Of a stretch of DNA of 64,000 nt, positions 1-9,988 are shown piece after piece. The position numbers and the translations under genes were made by a program. Under the pieces are notes generated by a model. It saw nothing but the letters and a program-made list of their open reading frames with translations. It was not told where the DNA came from and made no database searches. Origin of the DNA: Rhodocytophaga rosea (GTDB taxonomy: Bacteria > Bacteroidota > Bacteroidia > Cytophagales > 172606-1); contig NZ_CP048222.1 of NCBI RefSeq assembly GCF_010119975.1, positions 1,199,501 to 1,263,500 of the forward strand, read 5' to 3'. Numbering within the stretch: position 1 is the first letter of the stretch; the number at the start of each line of letters is the position of its first letter.

Positions 1-23
1 TCTGATTGAACTGGTAATCGTGC

Positions 24-557
24 ATGCATCCAAAAACAGAAAAGCTTTTTCAACAACTGGAAGACTCCCGCAATAGGCTGATTTCTATTATCCAGAGTTA
101 TCCTCAAAGCGTATCACCGGTTAAACCCTCGCCAGAAGAATGGTCGATGGCGCAGGTAGCCATACATCTGGCTATTACTGAAATCCAGATTTTAGGATAT
201 GTACAACGGAAATTATTAAAAGGAGAATTACAAGACTCGAATCTGCGTTCCTGGCTTCGGTACATGGTTGTGCTAGTTGCCTTGCGTTACCGGAAGAAAA
301 TAAAAGCACCTAAACAAGTAGCGCTTCCACCTGAAGGAGTAACCTTAGCAGAAGCAATTGCGAAATGGGAGGAAGTGCGCGGTGAATGGGAAAAGTTTCT
401 GACTCTGCTTCCTGCCGGTACAATCCATAAAAACATATTCAAACACCCCTTAACCGGCTTCCTCAATATTCTTCAGACACTTGGTTTTATGAATGAGCAC
501 GTATGCCACCACATCCATCAAATTCACCGGATCGGGGAAACCGTAAGTACCAAGTAA
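24..557 (+). CDS. DinB-like metal-binding protein
   Basis: A 177-residue soluble protein of the DinB/YfiT four-helix type. Members of this superfamily bind a divalent metal through three histidines and include thiol transferases and uncharacterised stress proteins. Here His48 (in a VAIHLA context) and the pair His159/His163 near the C-terminus sit where the family triad is expected, and the SPEEWSMAQVAIHL stretch resembles the usual W-x-x-x-x-V-x-x-H-L motif. No signal peptide or membrane segment is visible. The next gene runs in the opposite direction, so it appears to be transcribed alone or with something upstream of the window. The family call is fairly safe; the substrate is unknown. Confidence 0.75.
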   Translation: MHPKTEKLFQQLEDSRNRLISIIQSYPQSVSPVKPSPEEWSMAQVAIHLAITEIQILGYVQRKLLKGELQDSNLRSWLRYMVVLVALRYRKKIKAPKQVALPPEGVTLAEAIAKWEEVRGEWEKFLTLLPAGTIHKNIFKHPLTGFLNILQTLGFMNEHVCHHIHQIHRIGETVSTK

Positions 558-611
558 TGAACTATGTAACTTACCCTACTAATCCCTCATTCTGAGTTGC
601 CATTACAATTA

Positions 612-1283
612 CTATACTGATCCTGGCGGGATATACTTATAATCTTCCAGTTCACGTAGATGTTTAATGTGCTTACAAGCTCCATTTGTTAATAAAATGA
701 TCTTGTCGCTCACCTCAATAATATGCCTGTAATCATGATCTGTGATAATAAATCCTTTCTCTTGCTTGTAAGCTCTTAATAACGTTTTGATGTGCTCTTT
801 ATAGATGGGTTCTATACCCGAAAAAGGTTCATCCAGCAGCAAAAAAGGAGCATCAAGGTGAAGCAATAATAATAGTTCAAAATACCTGACTTCTCCCCCG
901 GATAACTGATTAACTCGCTTCTTCAGATGAAGCTTCACTCTTTCGTCTTCTTTGATACGGCTTCTGTTTGTCTTTGAAGGAATGAATATATCTATAATCT
1001 GATGCAAGGATAAGTTGGCGGGCAGAAAAGCATCCTGAGGCAAATAACCAATAAGTTGATGCCTAAAAGGCTGATGATATATTTTATCATCGATGCGAAT
1101 ATGTTTATTGTCAGCAGGCAGGGAACCAAACAGTATTTTGAGCAGCGTAGATTTACCACTTCCGTTTCTACCCAGTAAACCAGTGATCTCGCCAGTCTGA
1201 CATTTGAGGTAAACGTCTGACAGCAAACTTCTGGTACCAAAGCTGTGGAGAATACTATCCGCTTCTAAAATATGGCCAGACAT
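612..1283 (-). CDS. ABC transporter ATP-binding protein
   Basis: A 223-residue ABC ATPase. Walker A GRNGSGKST is at residues 38-46, the signature LSGGE at 127-131 and Walker B FLLLDE at 147-152, followed by the switch histidine in TDHDY. It would energise transport across the inner membrane or act on a membrane partner. The start ATG lies inside the end of the upstream 99-residue membrane ORF (19-base overlap), which indicates translational coupling. No full-size permease is nearby; the only membrane partner in sight is that very small protein. The protein is slightly shorter than most importer or exporter ATPases and lacks any fused membrane domain. Substrate cannot be inferred. Confidence 0.85.
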   Translation of the reverse strand: MSGHILEADSILHSFGTRSLLSDVYLKCQTGEITGLLGRNGSGKSTLLKILFGSLPADNKHIRIDDKIYHQPFRHQLIGYLPQDAFLPANLSLHQIIDIFIPSKTNRSRIKEDERVKLHLKKRVNQLSGGEVRYFELLLLLHLDAPFLLLDEPFSGIEPIYKEHIKTLLRAYKQEKGFIITDHDYRHIIEVSDKIILLTNGACKHIKHLRELEDYKYIPPGSV

Positions 1284-1564
1284 TTATAGAAAATAAACAG
1301 ACATAGATTTATTGCTACTGAAATTAAGATCAGTTTTAGTTTAGAAAAACCCCGGTTATAATAGAAATAGTACTGGCTGGCATATCTTGACTGATAATAG
1401 TATAAAGAAAGGGCAAATCCTCCGGTAAGAAGCGTCAGGAAAAAGTAGAGAAAGAATCTGTTGATATCACCTCCCCATAATAAAATGCCAATCAGGCTTA
1501 TAAGTCCGGAAAAGGGAAAATTAAAGACGTGTATATCTTTATAATAATGGATGAACATTCTCAT
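1265..1564 (-). CDS. small membrane protein coupled to ABC ATPase
   Basis: A 99-residue protein with about three hydrophobic segments (roughly residues 17-33, 36-56 and 79-98) separated by a basic, tyrosine-rich stretch. I do not recognise a family. Its 3' end overlaps the start of the ABC ATPase gene by 19 bases on the same strand, so the two are probably translated together and may form one complex. It is much smaller than a normal ABC permease, so it may be a reduced partner or a small anchoring subunit. An internal methionine two residues in (1558) is an alternative start. Confidence 0.6.
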   Translation of the reverse strand: MRMFIHYYKDIHVFNFPFSGLISLIGILLWGGDINRFFLYFFLTLLTGGFALSLYYYQSRYASQYYFYYNRGFSKLKLILISVAINLCLFIFYKCLAIF

Positions 1565-1608
1565 ACAAAATCAGGCAAACATGAAATTCTATTACTCTTT
1601 TCTGTAAC

Positions 1609-2849
1609 CTAAGCTGGGAACAAATAGATCAGAATGTCGTCAATCAAAGACCGCCAATTTCCCCAGGAATGGCCTTCATTCACCTCTTTGTATTGCAGGG
1701 TATATTGTTTCGATTCCAGAATAGATTTCATCCGGCGGGCACCCTCTTCTGTATCACTGATCACACCGGTACTCATAAATATTTTGAGTGGCAGTTTCGG
1801 GCTGTTTTCATACAAAGTATAAATCTGAGGGCGGTACCAGAAGGCAGGCGAATGGATACCCAGCAAACTGATTTTATCACTGGCTTTTATGCCTACATAC
1901 GCTGCATTTAATCCCCCCAGTGAAGTTCCCATAATGCCTCTGGACTGCGGTGAAGGGTCTGTTTTATATTTTTTGTCTATATCCGGAACCAGTTCCTGCG
2001 TAATGAAAGAAACAAATTTATCATTCAGCACAAGTTCGATCATGCGCCGGTTATTGCCTGGATTAGCTATTTCTCTGGGGTCAATAAAAACAGCAATTAC
2101 CGGTTTTATTTTGTGTTCAGCGATTAAGTTATCCAGAATCCGCACCATGGCTCCCATCCGGTCATCCGCATATTCATGCCCATCGGTTACATACACAACC
2201 GGCAGCTTGGAGAGTTTTTCATACCCGGCCGGCAGATACACTTTGTATTGTAAGGCATAGCCCATTTCACTGCTTTTCACCGATAAATTATCACTCAACT
2301 TGCCTTTGCTGATATTTTTCTTATCTGTTGCAGCCTCTTCCGGCTGCCAGGCTGGCATACGGAGTTCTGAATTAGGTCCGCCTCCCCCCATTGCTGGTTT
2401 GGATTTGCCGGGTCTGTAATCCACTCCCGGCCATTGAGTACAATTTTATAATCAATACGGGCATCTTGCGGAAAAGCAGCTATCATCCGCCACACATCAC
2501 TTTTGCCCACCCGGTAACCCCGGTTATTAAAAATATGGCCCCCAGCCCGGCTTCCCCATCCATTAAAATCTCCCTGCCAGCTCACCGAATCCGCCGAACC
2601 CTTGTACAGAAAAGCCACTGAATCGCCTTCTGTAAAAGGTATTTGTTTGTTGGCCATCAGTTCTGTCCAGAACGAGTCTACCTGTTTTTTGCGGTTAACT
2701 GCATCCGGCAAACTGGCCAGTGAGTCCAGCCGTTGCATTTGCTGCGAAAAAGAGGCTTGTAATTTGGTTGAAGGCATGTATTGAGCAGTTGCCGGTAAAG
2801 AGAAGGAGAATAATCCAGACAACAGTAGTGCGGAAAGGAATGTTTTCAT
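1609..2849 (-). pseudogene. exported esterase with N-terminal E-set domain, split by a frameshift
   Basis: Two overlapping minus-strand reading frames together make one protein. The upstream part (2295-2849) has a signal peptide (MKTFLSALLLSGLFSF..ATAQ) and a glycogen-binding/E-set-like domain with the SVSWQGDFNGWG and YKIVLNGREWITDP motifs. The downstream part (1609-2424) is a putative esterase (esterase D / enterochelin esterase-like alpha/beta hydrolase) with nucleophile motif GTSLG (Ser168 of that frame) and a likely catalytic His252 in NEGHSWGN. The frames meet at a run of six G (plus-strand C at 2384-2389). One extra G would join ..NPNQQWG directly to GGGPNSELRMPAW.. and give a protein of about 413 residues. 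The gene is therefore either truly broken, slippage-regulated, or carries a sequencing indel. The substrate is unknown. Confidence 0.8.
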
Positions 2850-3122
2850 AGGCGCAATCGCATGAATAATGAATCTTAATTTAGCTGGCTGTTGATGGCA
2901 ATAAAGTGTTACACTTCTATGCCATCAGGGTAAACTGATATACAGTTAACTAATAAAGTTAATCAGAAAGTTTCACATCCAATAACCTCCCCTCTGAAAT
3001 AAACCCACCATGTTTCCCAAAAGGCAAGAGGTGTACCTGCTAAGGATATTTCAAAAGCCGGACCATACATTATTAGCAGAAAATATATAATTTGTAAACC
3101 GCTTCTGTCGCCACCTACATTC

Positions 3123-5594
3123 ATGAAAAACCTTTCCTATCTTATTCTGCTTTTCACCCTACAGCTTGCTTTCATTCCGGCAAAATCCCAGCCCAGGCCA
3201 GACGAAAAAACAAGTACGATTGCTTCCAAAACGGCTGGTTTGAAAAAGATGCCGGGCTTTTTTAACCTGTACTGGGAGGAGAAAACAGGCAAACTCTACC
3301 TGGAAATTGATAAGTGGGATACTGAATTTTTGTATGTAAACTCCCTGCCTACCGGAATTGGCTCTAATGATATTGGCCTCGATCGTGGACAGTTAGGCAC
3401 AGAACGCATTGTAAAATTCCAGAAAACCGGGCCTAAAGTATTGCTGCTACAACCCAACTATACTTTCAGAGCCATCAGCAACAATGCCGACGAAAAACGG
3501 GCGGTAGAAGAATCCTTTGCCCAGTCGGTGTTATGGGGAACAGAAGTACTTGCTTTGGAAGGAGAACGGGCACTGGTAGATATCACTTCTTTTTGCCTGC
3601 GGGATGCACACAATGTAAGTGGAACAATTAAAAATACGAAACAGGGAAATTATGTACTGGATGCCACCAGATCGGCTTTTCATCTACCCCGTACCAAATG
3701 TTTTCCGCAAAATTCAGAAATAGAAGTTACCCTGACATTTACAGGCAGTGATCCTGGAAACTATGTACGTTCCACCGTTCCAACCCCGGAAGCTATTACC
3801 ATCCGGCAGCATCATTCCTTTGTGCAACTACCCGATAATGGATTTAAACCCAGGGCATTTGATCCAAGATCCGGGTATTTTGGCATCAGCTATATGGATT
3901 ATGCCACACCCATCAGCGAACCTATTGTAAAACGCCTGATCGCCCGTCACCGCCTGCAAAAGAAAAATCCAGGTGCTGCTCTTAGTGAAGCGGTCGAACC
4001 CATTGTGTATTATATGGACAGAGGGGCTCCGGAACCTATCCGTACTGCTTTAATGGAAGGTGCCAGCTGGTGGAACCAGGCTTTTGAAGCCGCCGGTTAC
4101 AAAAATGCTTTCCGGGTAGAACTCATGCCCGAAGGCGCCGATCCAATGGATGTCCGTTATAATCTGATTCAATGGGTGCATCGTTCCACCAGAGGCTGGT
4201 CGTATGGCGGTGGCGTAATTGACCCACGGACCGGCGAAATCATTAAGGGGCATGTTACCCTGGGTTCGCTCCGGGTACGCCAGGATTTTCTGATTGCTGA
4301 AGGATTACTTGCGCCTTATGAAGATGGAAAACCAGTTTCGCCAGAAATGGAAAAAATGGCATTGGCACGTTTGCGGCAACTTGCGGCACATGAGGTCGGA
4401 CATACGCTTGGCATATCCCATAATTATATTGCCAGTACAGCCAACAGAGGTTCTGTAATGGATTATCCGCATCCGCTTGTTAAACTTTCTAAAGAGGGAA
4501 ATATAGATCTATCCGATGCGTATGCGGATGGAATCGGTACCTGGGACAAAACAGCGATTGCGTATGGCTACCAGGATTTTGGGTCGGGAACAGAGGAAAA
4601 AGCAGCACTGAATAAAATTCTTGCCGATGCTATCAAGCAGGGAAACATTTTCCTCACCGACCAGGATGCCAGACCAGCCGGAAGTGCCCATCCAGCTACA
4701 CATTTATGGGACAATGGGGGCAATGCCATTGATGAACTCAACCGGATGATGCAGGTTCGCCAGGTAGCTTTAAGCCGTTTTTCTGAAAAAAATATACGAC
4801 AGGGAATGCCCATGAGCACCCTGGAAGAAGTATTGGTTCCGCTGTATATGAGCCACCGGTATCAGGTAGAAGCTGCTGCCAAAGTGCTGGGTGGAATCAA
4901 TTATACCTATGCCATGCGGGGCGATGGGCAAAAACCTCTGGAGATGATCTCTCCGGAAGAAAACCGGAAAGCCCTGGAAGCATTGCTTGCTACCATAAGT
5001 CCGGAAGCACTGGTCTTACCGGAAAAAATACTTATGCTTATTCCACCCAGAGCTTTTGGCTACGACCGTACCCGTGAGCTGTTTCCCAACCGTACCGGAG
5101 GAACTTTTGATGCTTTCTCTGCGGCTGAAGTAGCGGCTAACCATACAGTGGGTTTACTGCTGAATCCGGAAAGAGCCGCCAGACTCATCGAATACAAAGC
5201 CCGGAATGAAAAATATATAGGTCTGAGTGAAGTAATTGATCAATTGCTTGCCAGCACCTGGAAATCTAACCAGAAACCTAAATCTGACTATGAGGCGGAA
5301 GTGCAACGAACGGTTGGGAATGTAGTCTTGCAGCACCTGATGACTTTATCCCTCAACAAGGAAGCGCCTGCACAAGTACGGGCAATTGCATTTATGAAGC
5401 TTTCTGAACTAAGGGAATGGCTGCTTAATTCTGCCGCCAAAGGCGAATCTCAGCAGGCACAGGTTGTGTATGCCCTGTATCAGATCAAGCGGTTGCAGGA
5501 GAATCCGGAGGAGCTAAAAATTCCCGAACCATTGGCTCCACCTCCCGGGCAACCAATCGGGATGAACGATCCTTCGTTAAGCTGTGACTGGTAA
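3123..5594 (+). CDS. secreted zinc metalloprotease (DUF5117/DUF4953 family)
   Basis: An 823-residue protein with an N-terminal signal peptide (first ~22 residues, ending AKSQ). The extended zinc motif HEVGHTLGISHN runs from His423: His423, His427 and His433 are the zinc ligands and Glu424 the catalytic base. This is the metzincin-like signature of the large Bacteroidota metalloproteases annotated as DUF5117/DUF4953. The region before the motif carries the conserved YNLIQWVHRSTRGWSYGGGVIDPRTGEI stretch, with ARHRLQKKNPGAALSEAVEPIVYY further upstream. It probably degrades proteins outside the cytoplasm. The next gene, a type IX cargo protein, starts 28 bases after the stop, so they may be cotranscribed. 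A GTG start overlapping this stop was considered for the neighbour but is less likely. Confidence 0.9.
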   Translation: MKNLSYLILLFTLQLAFIPAKSQPRPDEKTSTIASKTAGLKKMPGFFNLYWEEKTGKLYLEIDKWDTEFLYVNSLPTGIGSNDIGLDRGQLGTERIVKFQKTGPKVLLLQPNYTFRAISNNADEKRAVEESFAQSVLWGTEVLALEGERALVDITSFCLRDAHNVSGTIKNTKQGNYVLDATRSAFHLPRTKCFPQNSEIEVTLTFTGSDPGNYVRSTVPTPEAITIRQHHSFVQLPDNGFKPRAFDPRSGYFGISYMDYATPISEPIVKRLIARHRLQKKNPGAALSEAVEPIVYYMDRGAPEPIRTALMEGASWWNQAFEAAGYKNAFRVELMPEGADPMDVRYNLIQWVHRSTRGWSYGGGVIDPRTGEIIKGHVTLGSLRVRQDFLIAEGLLAPYEDGKPVSPEMEKMALARLRQLAAHEVGHTLGISHNYIASTANRGSVMDYPHPLVKLSKEGNIDLSDAYADGIGTWDKTAIAYGYQDFGSGTEEKAALNKILADAIKQGNIFLTDQDARPAGSAHPATHLWDNGGNAIDELNRMMQVRQVALSRFSEKNIRQGMPMSTLEEVLVPLYMSHRYQVEAAAKVLGGINYTYAMRGDGQKPLEMISPEENRKALEALLATISPEALVLPEKILMLIPPRAFGYDRTRELFPNRTGGTFDAFSAAEVAANHTVGLLLNPERAARLIEYKARNEKYIGLSEVIDQLLASTWKSNQKPKSDYEAEVQRTVGNVVLQHLMTLSLNKEAPAQVRAIAFMKLSELREWLLNSAAKGESQQAQVVYALYQIKRLQENPEELKIPEPLAPPPGQPIGMNDPSLSCDW

Positions 5595-5622
5595 CCCATC
5601 GAAGACCATCTTCCATACAGAC

Positions 5623-8600
5623 ATGAAAATTCATTGTAAAACTCATGTTCCTTACTTAATAGCAATGCTCCTGCTGCTTGGCACCCGGATTACCTATGCA
5701 CAAACCTATCCTTTTGCCAGGCTAACCGGCTCACCTGTAATGGATACCAAAGGCTGGAACCTGACCGGTGATGCCCATATTGGAGATACCAACGGAGATG
5801 GCGATGCTTTTGCCAATGAAATGGTGCTCTGCAATCCCACTAATTTTAACAATGGTGCTTGTTTTTATAACCAGCCGGTAAATATATCCGAATGCCAGAA
5901 ATGGGTAGCAGAATTTGATTACCGTATTTATGATGGCACCGCTGCTGATGGTATTGCTTTCTGCTTTCTGGAAAATCCGCCCACTGGTTTTCTGCAAGGA
6001 GGGAATCTGGGAATTCCTTCCACACCAAAAGGATTAATGGTGATTCTCGATACCTGGCTCAACTGTCCGAATGTAAGCACGGTTATTCCGGTGCCTAAAC
6101 TGGAAATCCGTTATGCAGATGGAAATACTACCTATGGCTCTGGAACAGAAGCAACGCTGGAATGTCCGAGTTCTCAACAACCCACTACCGGACCTTTGCA
6201 TATTCTGAGGCAACCGACTTATAACCGCATAAAAATTACCTATGACTTTGGAAGAATACGGGTATTTATTAACAATGATTTTGTAACGGAAGGCAATTAT
6301 ACTATAGATTTTACCGGATATTTCGGATTAACCGCCAGCACAGGCGGCAATACGGACCGTCATTCCATCCGGGATTTTGTGTTGTATACGTATAAACCTA
6401 TTGTTTCACCTCCTAATGCCGGTTTGGATAGAGTTGTGTGCAGCGGAGCAGAAACAGAACTGGGCGTTCCTTCTTCTCCAAACGAACCCTACCGGTATGT
6501 ATGGACTCCGGCTACAGGTTTGAGTGACCCTACCGCATCTAATCCTAAAGTTACATTAACCAATAACACCAATAATCCTGTTAATTACACCTATTTTGTT
6601 ACTAAAGATTCCCTGGTAGATGATACCTTATGTGCCTATGCGGATGCGGTAACTATAACGGTACTCGGAAGGTTTGCTTACGCCGGAACAGATTTGCAGC
6701 TATGCTCTGGTGCTTCCAGGGAAATCGGAACCATTGAAACAAATGGTTTCAGCTATTTGTGGTCGCCTGCTACTGGGTTAAGCGATCCTACCTCGGCCCA
6801 TCCCATGGTAAATATAACCAATACTACTTCTGCGCCTGTTACTTACCAGTATGTGCTTACCACCACGTATGATTCAGGCGGATGTACAGATCAGGATACC
6901 ATTCAGGTCACTGTTTTGCCCAGGCAGGCCAATGCCGGGCCGAACCTGCAATTCTGCTCCGGAGGCACAGGCCAGTTAGGTGCCCTTCCGGCAACTGGAT
7001 TTACCTATACCTGGAGTCCGCAAACCGGACTGGATGATGCGACCAAAGCCAATCCTACCGTTACGCTTACCAATACAACCGGTTTACCACAAACCTTTCA
7101 ATATATTGTTACGACCCATACTCCCCTTTCAAACTGCGGAAATATAGACAGAGATACGGTGCAGGTAACGGTATTTCCACAGGTAAATCTTCCGGTAATT
7201 GTTGGGGTAAAATCCGTTTGCCCAAATGCAGCAGATATTCTCTATAAAATCGCCAATCCGCAGTTGAATACCAGCTATACATGGGCGGTTAGTGGAGGTA
7301 ATATTTCTTCCGGACAGCGAAGCAGCCAGATTCTGGTTGACTGGCAAACGGCTACGGTTTCGGCTAAAGTAGAAGTGACGGCTTCGAGTAATTATACCTG
7401 TGGAACTGCCAGTAATAGCCTGCCGGTAAAAATAAATGTGCTCTTGGAAACCGAAAAACCCTTCTCTCCTATTCATCCTGATACCCTATGTTTAAATGCG
7501 GCTACTAATATCCAGTATGAAGTAAATCCTGCCAATGGCTCTGTATACACCTGGGGCCTATCAAATAATGGCGTGATTGTAAGTGGAAATGGCACCCATC
7601 GTATTCTCGTAAACTGGACAGGTGCAGGCACTGGCAAAGTATGGGTGAATGAGCAAAGCACAACGGTTTCGGATGTTTGTTTTGGCACGTCAGACACACT
7701 CAATATTCAGGTTGCCCCCCTTCCGCAAGCCAGCCAGATTTCGGGACTCACCCAGGTTTGTGCCTTTACGAACAATGTATTATACAGTGTAAATGGGGAC
7801 GCGGCTTCTGCTTATCAATGGCAGGTAAGCGGCGGAACCATTGTCGACACGTCCGGAAATTCTGTAACAATAAACTGGCAATCTGCCGGAACTGGTACGC
7901 TGGCTGTCAGGGAGATTACCAGATTTGGCTGCCAGAGTGCAATTATTGAACAAGCGATTGCCATTTCTCCCATTCCTGCTCCGGCAGTAAAAAGCACCGA
8001 TCTGGCCATCTGTCCGCAACATTTTACCAATCTTACCTATCAGGTTTCAGGTTCACCCGGCTCCCGTTTTACCTGGACAATTGCACATGGCCGTATTATT
8101 TCTGCCAGTGCCGATAGTTCGCAGATTATAGTCAACTGGGAGGAAGTTTTTTTAAAAGATGCCAGCTTAACAGCTTTCGAAATTTCGGATAAAAACTGTA
8201 CTGGCCAGGTAACATTTCCATTGTTATATGATGCTTCGGAAATTATCATCAAATCGGTTTCTGTGGCACACGCTAATCTGAAAGATATTGAAATATGCTT
8301 CCAGATCAGAAATGCTCCTGCTATTGCCAATACTTTTACTATCAGTAGGAGAACCGTTTTACCTGCTGTGGGTGAATGGACGGCAGCTGGCAGCGTATCA
8401 CACACAGATACTTTATTTACAGATAAAGACCTGTCTACAGATACGCAATCTTTTGAATACAAAATAGAAGGCAATAACCAATGTGCGAGTCCCTTGGCAA
8501 GTATATATCATCATTCCATCGTGGTAACCGGAACCGGCGATGAAGAAAAAGAGAGTATTCAATTGCAATGGAACGATTACAGTGGATGGCCCAAAGGCGT

Positions 8601-9051
8601 AAAAACTTTTCAGATCTGGCGCAAACTGGATGAAGAAACCGATTTCAGTTTATATGATGTGGTAGATAAGTTTCAGCTCAGCTATATCAGTCTTTCGGCC
8701 AAAGCTGGTTTCAGGCAGTGTTTCCGGATCAGGGCTTTGGAGGAAAGTGGATTTTCTACCTATTCCTGGTCAAATGAAGTATGCCTGGAATTTGAGCATC
8801 CTTTGTTCATTCCTAATGTAATTACGCCCAATAATGACGACAAAAATGATTACTGGGTCATTAAAAACTTAGAGTTGTATCCCAATCATTATATCCAGAT
8901 TTATAACAGATTTGGCAAGGAAGTATACAGAGCGCTGCATTACGGTCAGAAATGGGATGGCACCGGCCTGAGCAGCGGCGTATATTTTTATCGGATTACT
9001 ACTGCCAGGAATAACCAGTCTTTCACTGGATGGGTACATTTGCTCAGGTAA
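5623..9051 (+). CDS. large lectin/PKD-like protein with gliding-type (T9SS) C-terminal domain
   Basis: A secreted protein of 1142 residues from ATG 5623; a GTG at 5584 would add 13 residues before an otherwise ideal signal peptide (MKIHCKTHVPYLIAMLLLLG..TYAQ), so I prefer the ATG. Next comes a bacterial L-type lectin-like domain (about residues 25-255, with GIAFCFLENP and KGLMVILDTW), then three 84-88-residue repeats beginning AGxDxxxCSG (around 6415, 6680 and 6931), then PKD/SprB-like modules of the form Y-x-W-x-V-S-G-G. The last ~85 residues (FIPNVITPNNDDKNDYW..IYNRFGKEVY..WDGTGLSSGVYFYRI) are the CHU/gliding motility-associated C-terminal domain that directs export and anchoring by type IX secretion. 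It is likely an adhesin or carbohydrate-binding surface protein. No catalytic domain is seen. Confidence 0.9.
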   Translation: MKIHCKTHVPYLIAMLLLLGTRITYAQTYPFARLTGSPVMDTKGWNLTGDAHIGDTNGDGDAFANEMVLCNPTNFNNGACFYNQPVNISECQKWVAEFDYRIYDGTAADGIAFCFLENPPTGFLQGGNLGIPSTPKGLMVILDTWLNCPNVSTVIPVPKLEIRYADGNTTYGSGTEATLECPSSQQPTTGPLHILRQPTYNRIKITYDFGRIRVFINNDFVTEGNYTIDFTGYFGLTASTGGNTDRHSIRDFVLYTYKPIVSPPNAGLDRVVCSGAETELGVPSSPNEPYRYVWTPATGLSDPTASNPKVTLTNNTNNPVNYTYFVTKDSLVDDTLCAYADAVTITVLGRFAYAGTDLQLCSGASREIGTIETNGFSYLWSPATGLSDPTSAHPMVNITNTTSAPVTYQYVLTTTYDSGGCTDQDTIQVTVLPRQANAGPNLQFCSGGTGQLGALPATGFTYTWSPQTGLDDATKANPTVTLTNTTGLPQTFQYIVTTHTPLSNCGNIDRDTVQVTVFPQVNLPVIVGVKSVCPNAADILYKIANPQLNTSYTWAVSGGNISSGQRSSQILVDWQTATVSAKVEVTASSNYTCGTASNSLPVKINVLLETEKPFSPIHPDTLCLNAATNIQYEVNPANGSVYTWGLSNNGVIVSGNGTHRILVNWTGAGTGKVWVNEQSTTVSDVCFGTSDTLNIQVAPLPQASQISGLTQVCAFTNNVLYSVNGDAASAYQWQVSGGTIVDTSGNSVTINWQSAGTGTLAVREITRFGCQSAIIEQAIAISPIPAPAVKSTDLAICPQHFTNLTYQVSGSPGSRFTWTIAHGRIISASADSSQIIVNWEEVFLKDASLTAFEISDKNCTGQVTFPLLYDASEIIIKSVSVAHANLKDIEICFQIRNAPAIANTFTISRRTVLPAVGEWTAAGSVSHTDTLFTDKDLSTDTQSFEYKIEGNNQCASPLASIYHHSIVVTGTGDEEKESIQLQWNDYSGWPKGVKTFQIWRKLDEETDFSLYDVVDKFQLSYISLSAKAGFRQCFRIRALEESGFSTYSWSNEVCLEFEHPLFIPNVITPNNDDKNDYWVIKNLELYPNHYIQIYNRFGKEVYRALHYGQKWDGTGLSSGVYFYRITTARNNQSFTGWVHLLR

Positions 9052-9226
9052 AGTATAGTTGGATGGCAAATTGTCTAACTGTTATACTTAAAACCTGATA
9101 AAAATCTTGGTATTGGGATAAGATTAGGACGGTTTGGCAATACTACAACCTACGATAATAAAATACGATACCTTATCAGATAAGACAAAACCTCTATAAG
9201 GCTTTGGTATATTTGAGAGTTATATA

Positions 9227-9988
9227 CTACTTTAATGACCGTTCATAATCTTCAAACCTTATTTTGACAATTTTTGACCTGTTATCATTCCGTAAAACGA
9301 TACCTTCTGCCTTTTTAATAGCATTCTCGGACAGAGCAACATTTGTGAATGGAAGAAACTTTTTTAAGTTTTCAAGTATCGTGAGATGCGACAAATTCCC
9401 TAATTCAAATTCAACAAGTGGGACAAATTCAAAATGGGGAAATTGATTTTGCATTTCAGAACGAGTAAGGAATTTTTGACCGTATACAATTCCATTTTCA
9501 GTTTCTCTTTCCCGCCATTTTGAAATTTCTTGTTGCGACAAATCAAGTATTGATAAGTCATCATAAACAGCAATATCGAAAACACGAAATCCATTTTTAT
9601 CTTGACCATACCACTTAGAGTTTGCAGTAGTTTTGCCGCCATAAAACTCTCCATAGATAACTGTTAATGACTCCGTTTGGGGAATTTGAATATTTAGAGA
9701 TTTAAGACCATCAACAATACCTTGTGCATTATCAAAATATAAATCCTGTGAATGATGTAAAATGAACTCCCTTGCGCCAACCAAATATTCATTACCAAAG
9801 CAAACAATTCTTACATTTGTTCCATCTATCTTTTCGGTTGCGTACATTAGTTCATTTTCAATCGGCGTGGTCAGTTCATTTTTTAATCGACCCTTCTCGC
9901 CCAATTGATGAAGTGTAAGGATTGAAGAGTATTTTGTAAGGGTATTAATTTTTTCCTTACCAAACTTTAAAATTAAATCTTTAAGCAT
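9227..9988 (-). CDS. RNA ligase family protein
   Basis: A stand-alone covalent nucleotidyltransferase of the RNA ligase family (T4 Rnl2-like). The nucleotidyl-accepting lysine is in motif I EKIDGTN; later motifs are FRVFDIAVYDD (motif III-like), AEGIVLRN (motif IV) and KIVKIRFEDYE (motif V). With ATG 9988 the protein has 253 residues. A further start at 10090 would add a hydrophobic stretch that does not fit a cytoplasmic ligase and looks like translated intergenic DNA, so I reject it. The family seals RNA nicks through ligase-AMP, often in repair or phage-defence settings; no partner gene is adjacent. The gene is distinctly AT-rich (18 G/C in bases 9241-9300), unlike its neighbours, which suggests recent acquisition. 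Confidence 0.85.
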   Translation of the reverse strand: MLKDLILKFGKEKINTLTKYSSILTLHQLGEKGRLKNELTTPIENELMYATEKIDGTNVRIVCFGNEYLVGAREFILHHSQDLYFDNAQGIVDGLKSLNIQIPQTESLTVIYGEFYGGKTTANSKWYGQDKNGFRVFDIAVYDDLSILDLSQQEISKWRERETENGIVYGQKFLTRSEMQNQFPHFEFVPLVEFELGNLSHLTILENLKKFLPFTNVALSENAIKKAEGIVLRNDNRSKIVKIRFEDYERSLK

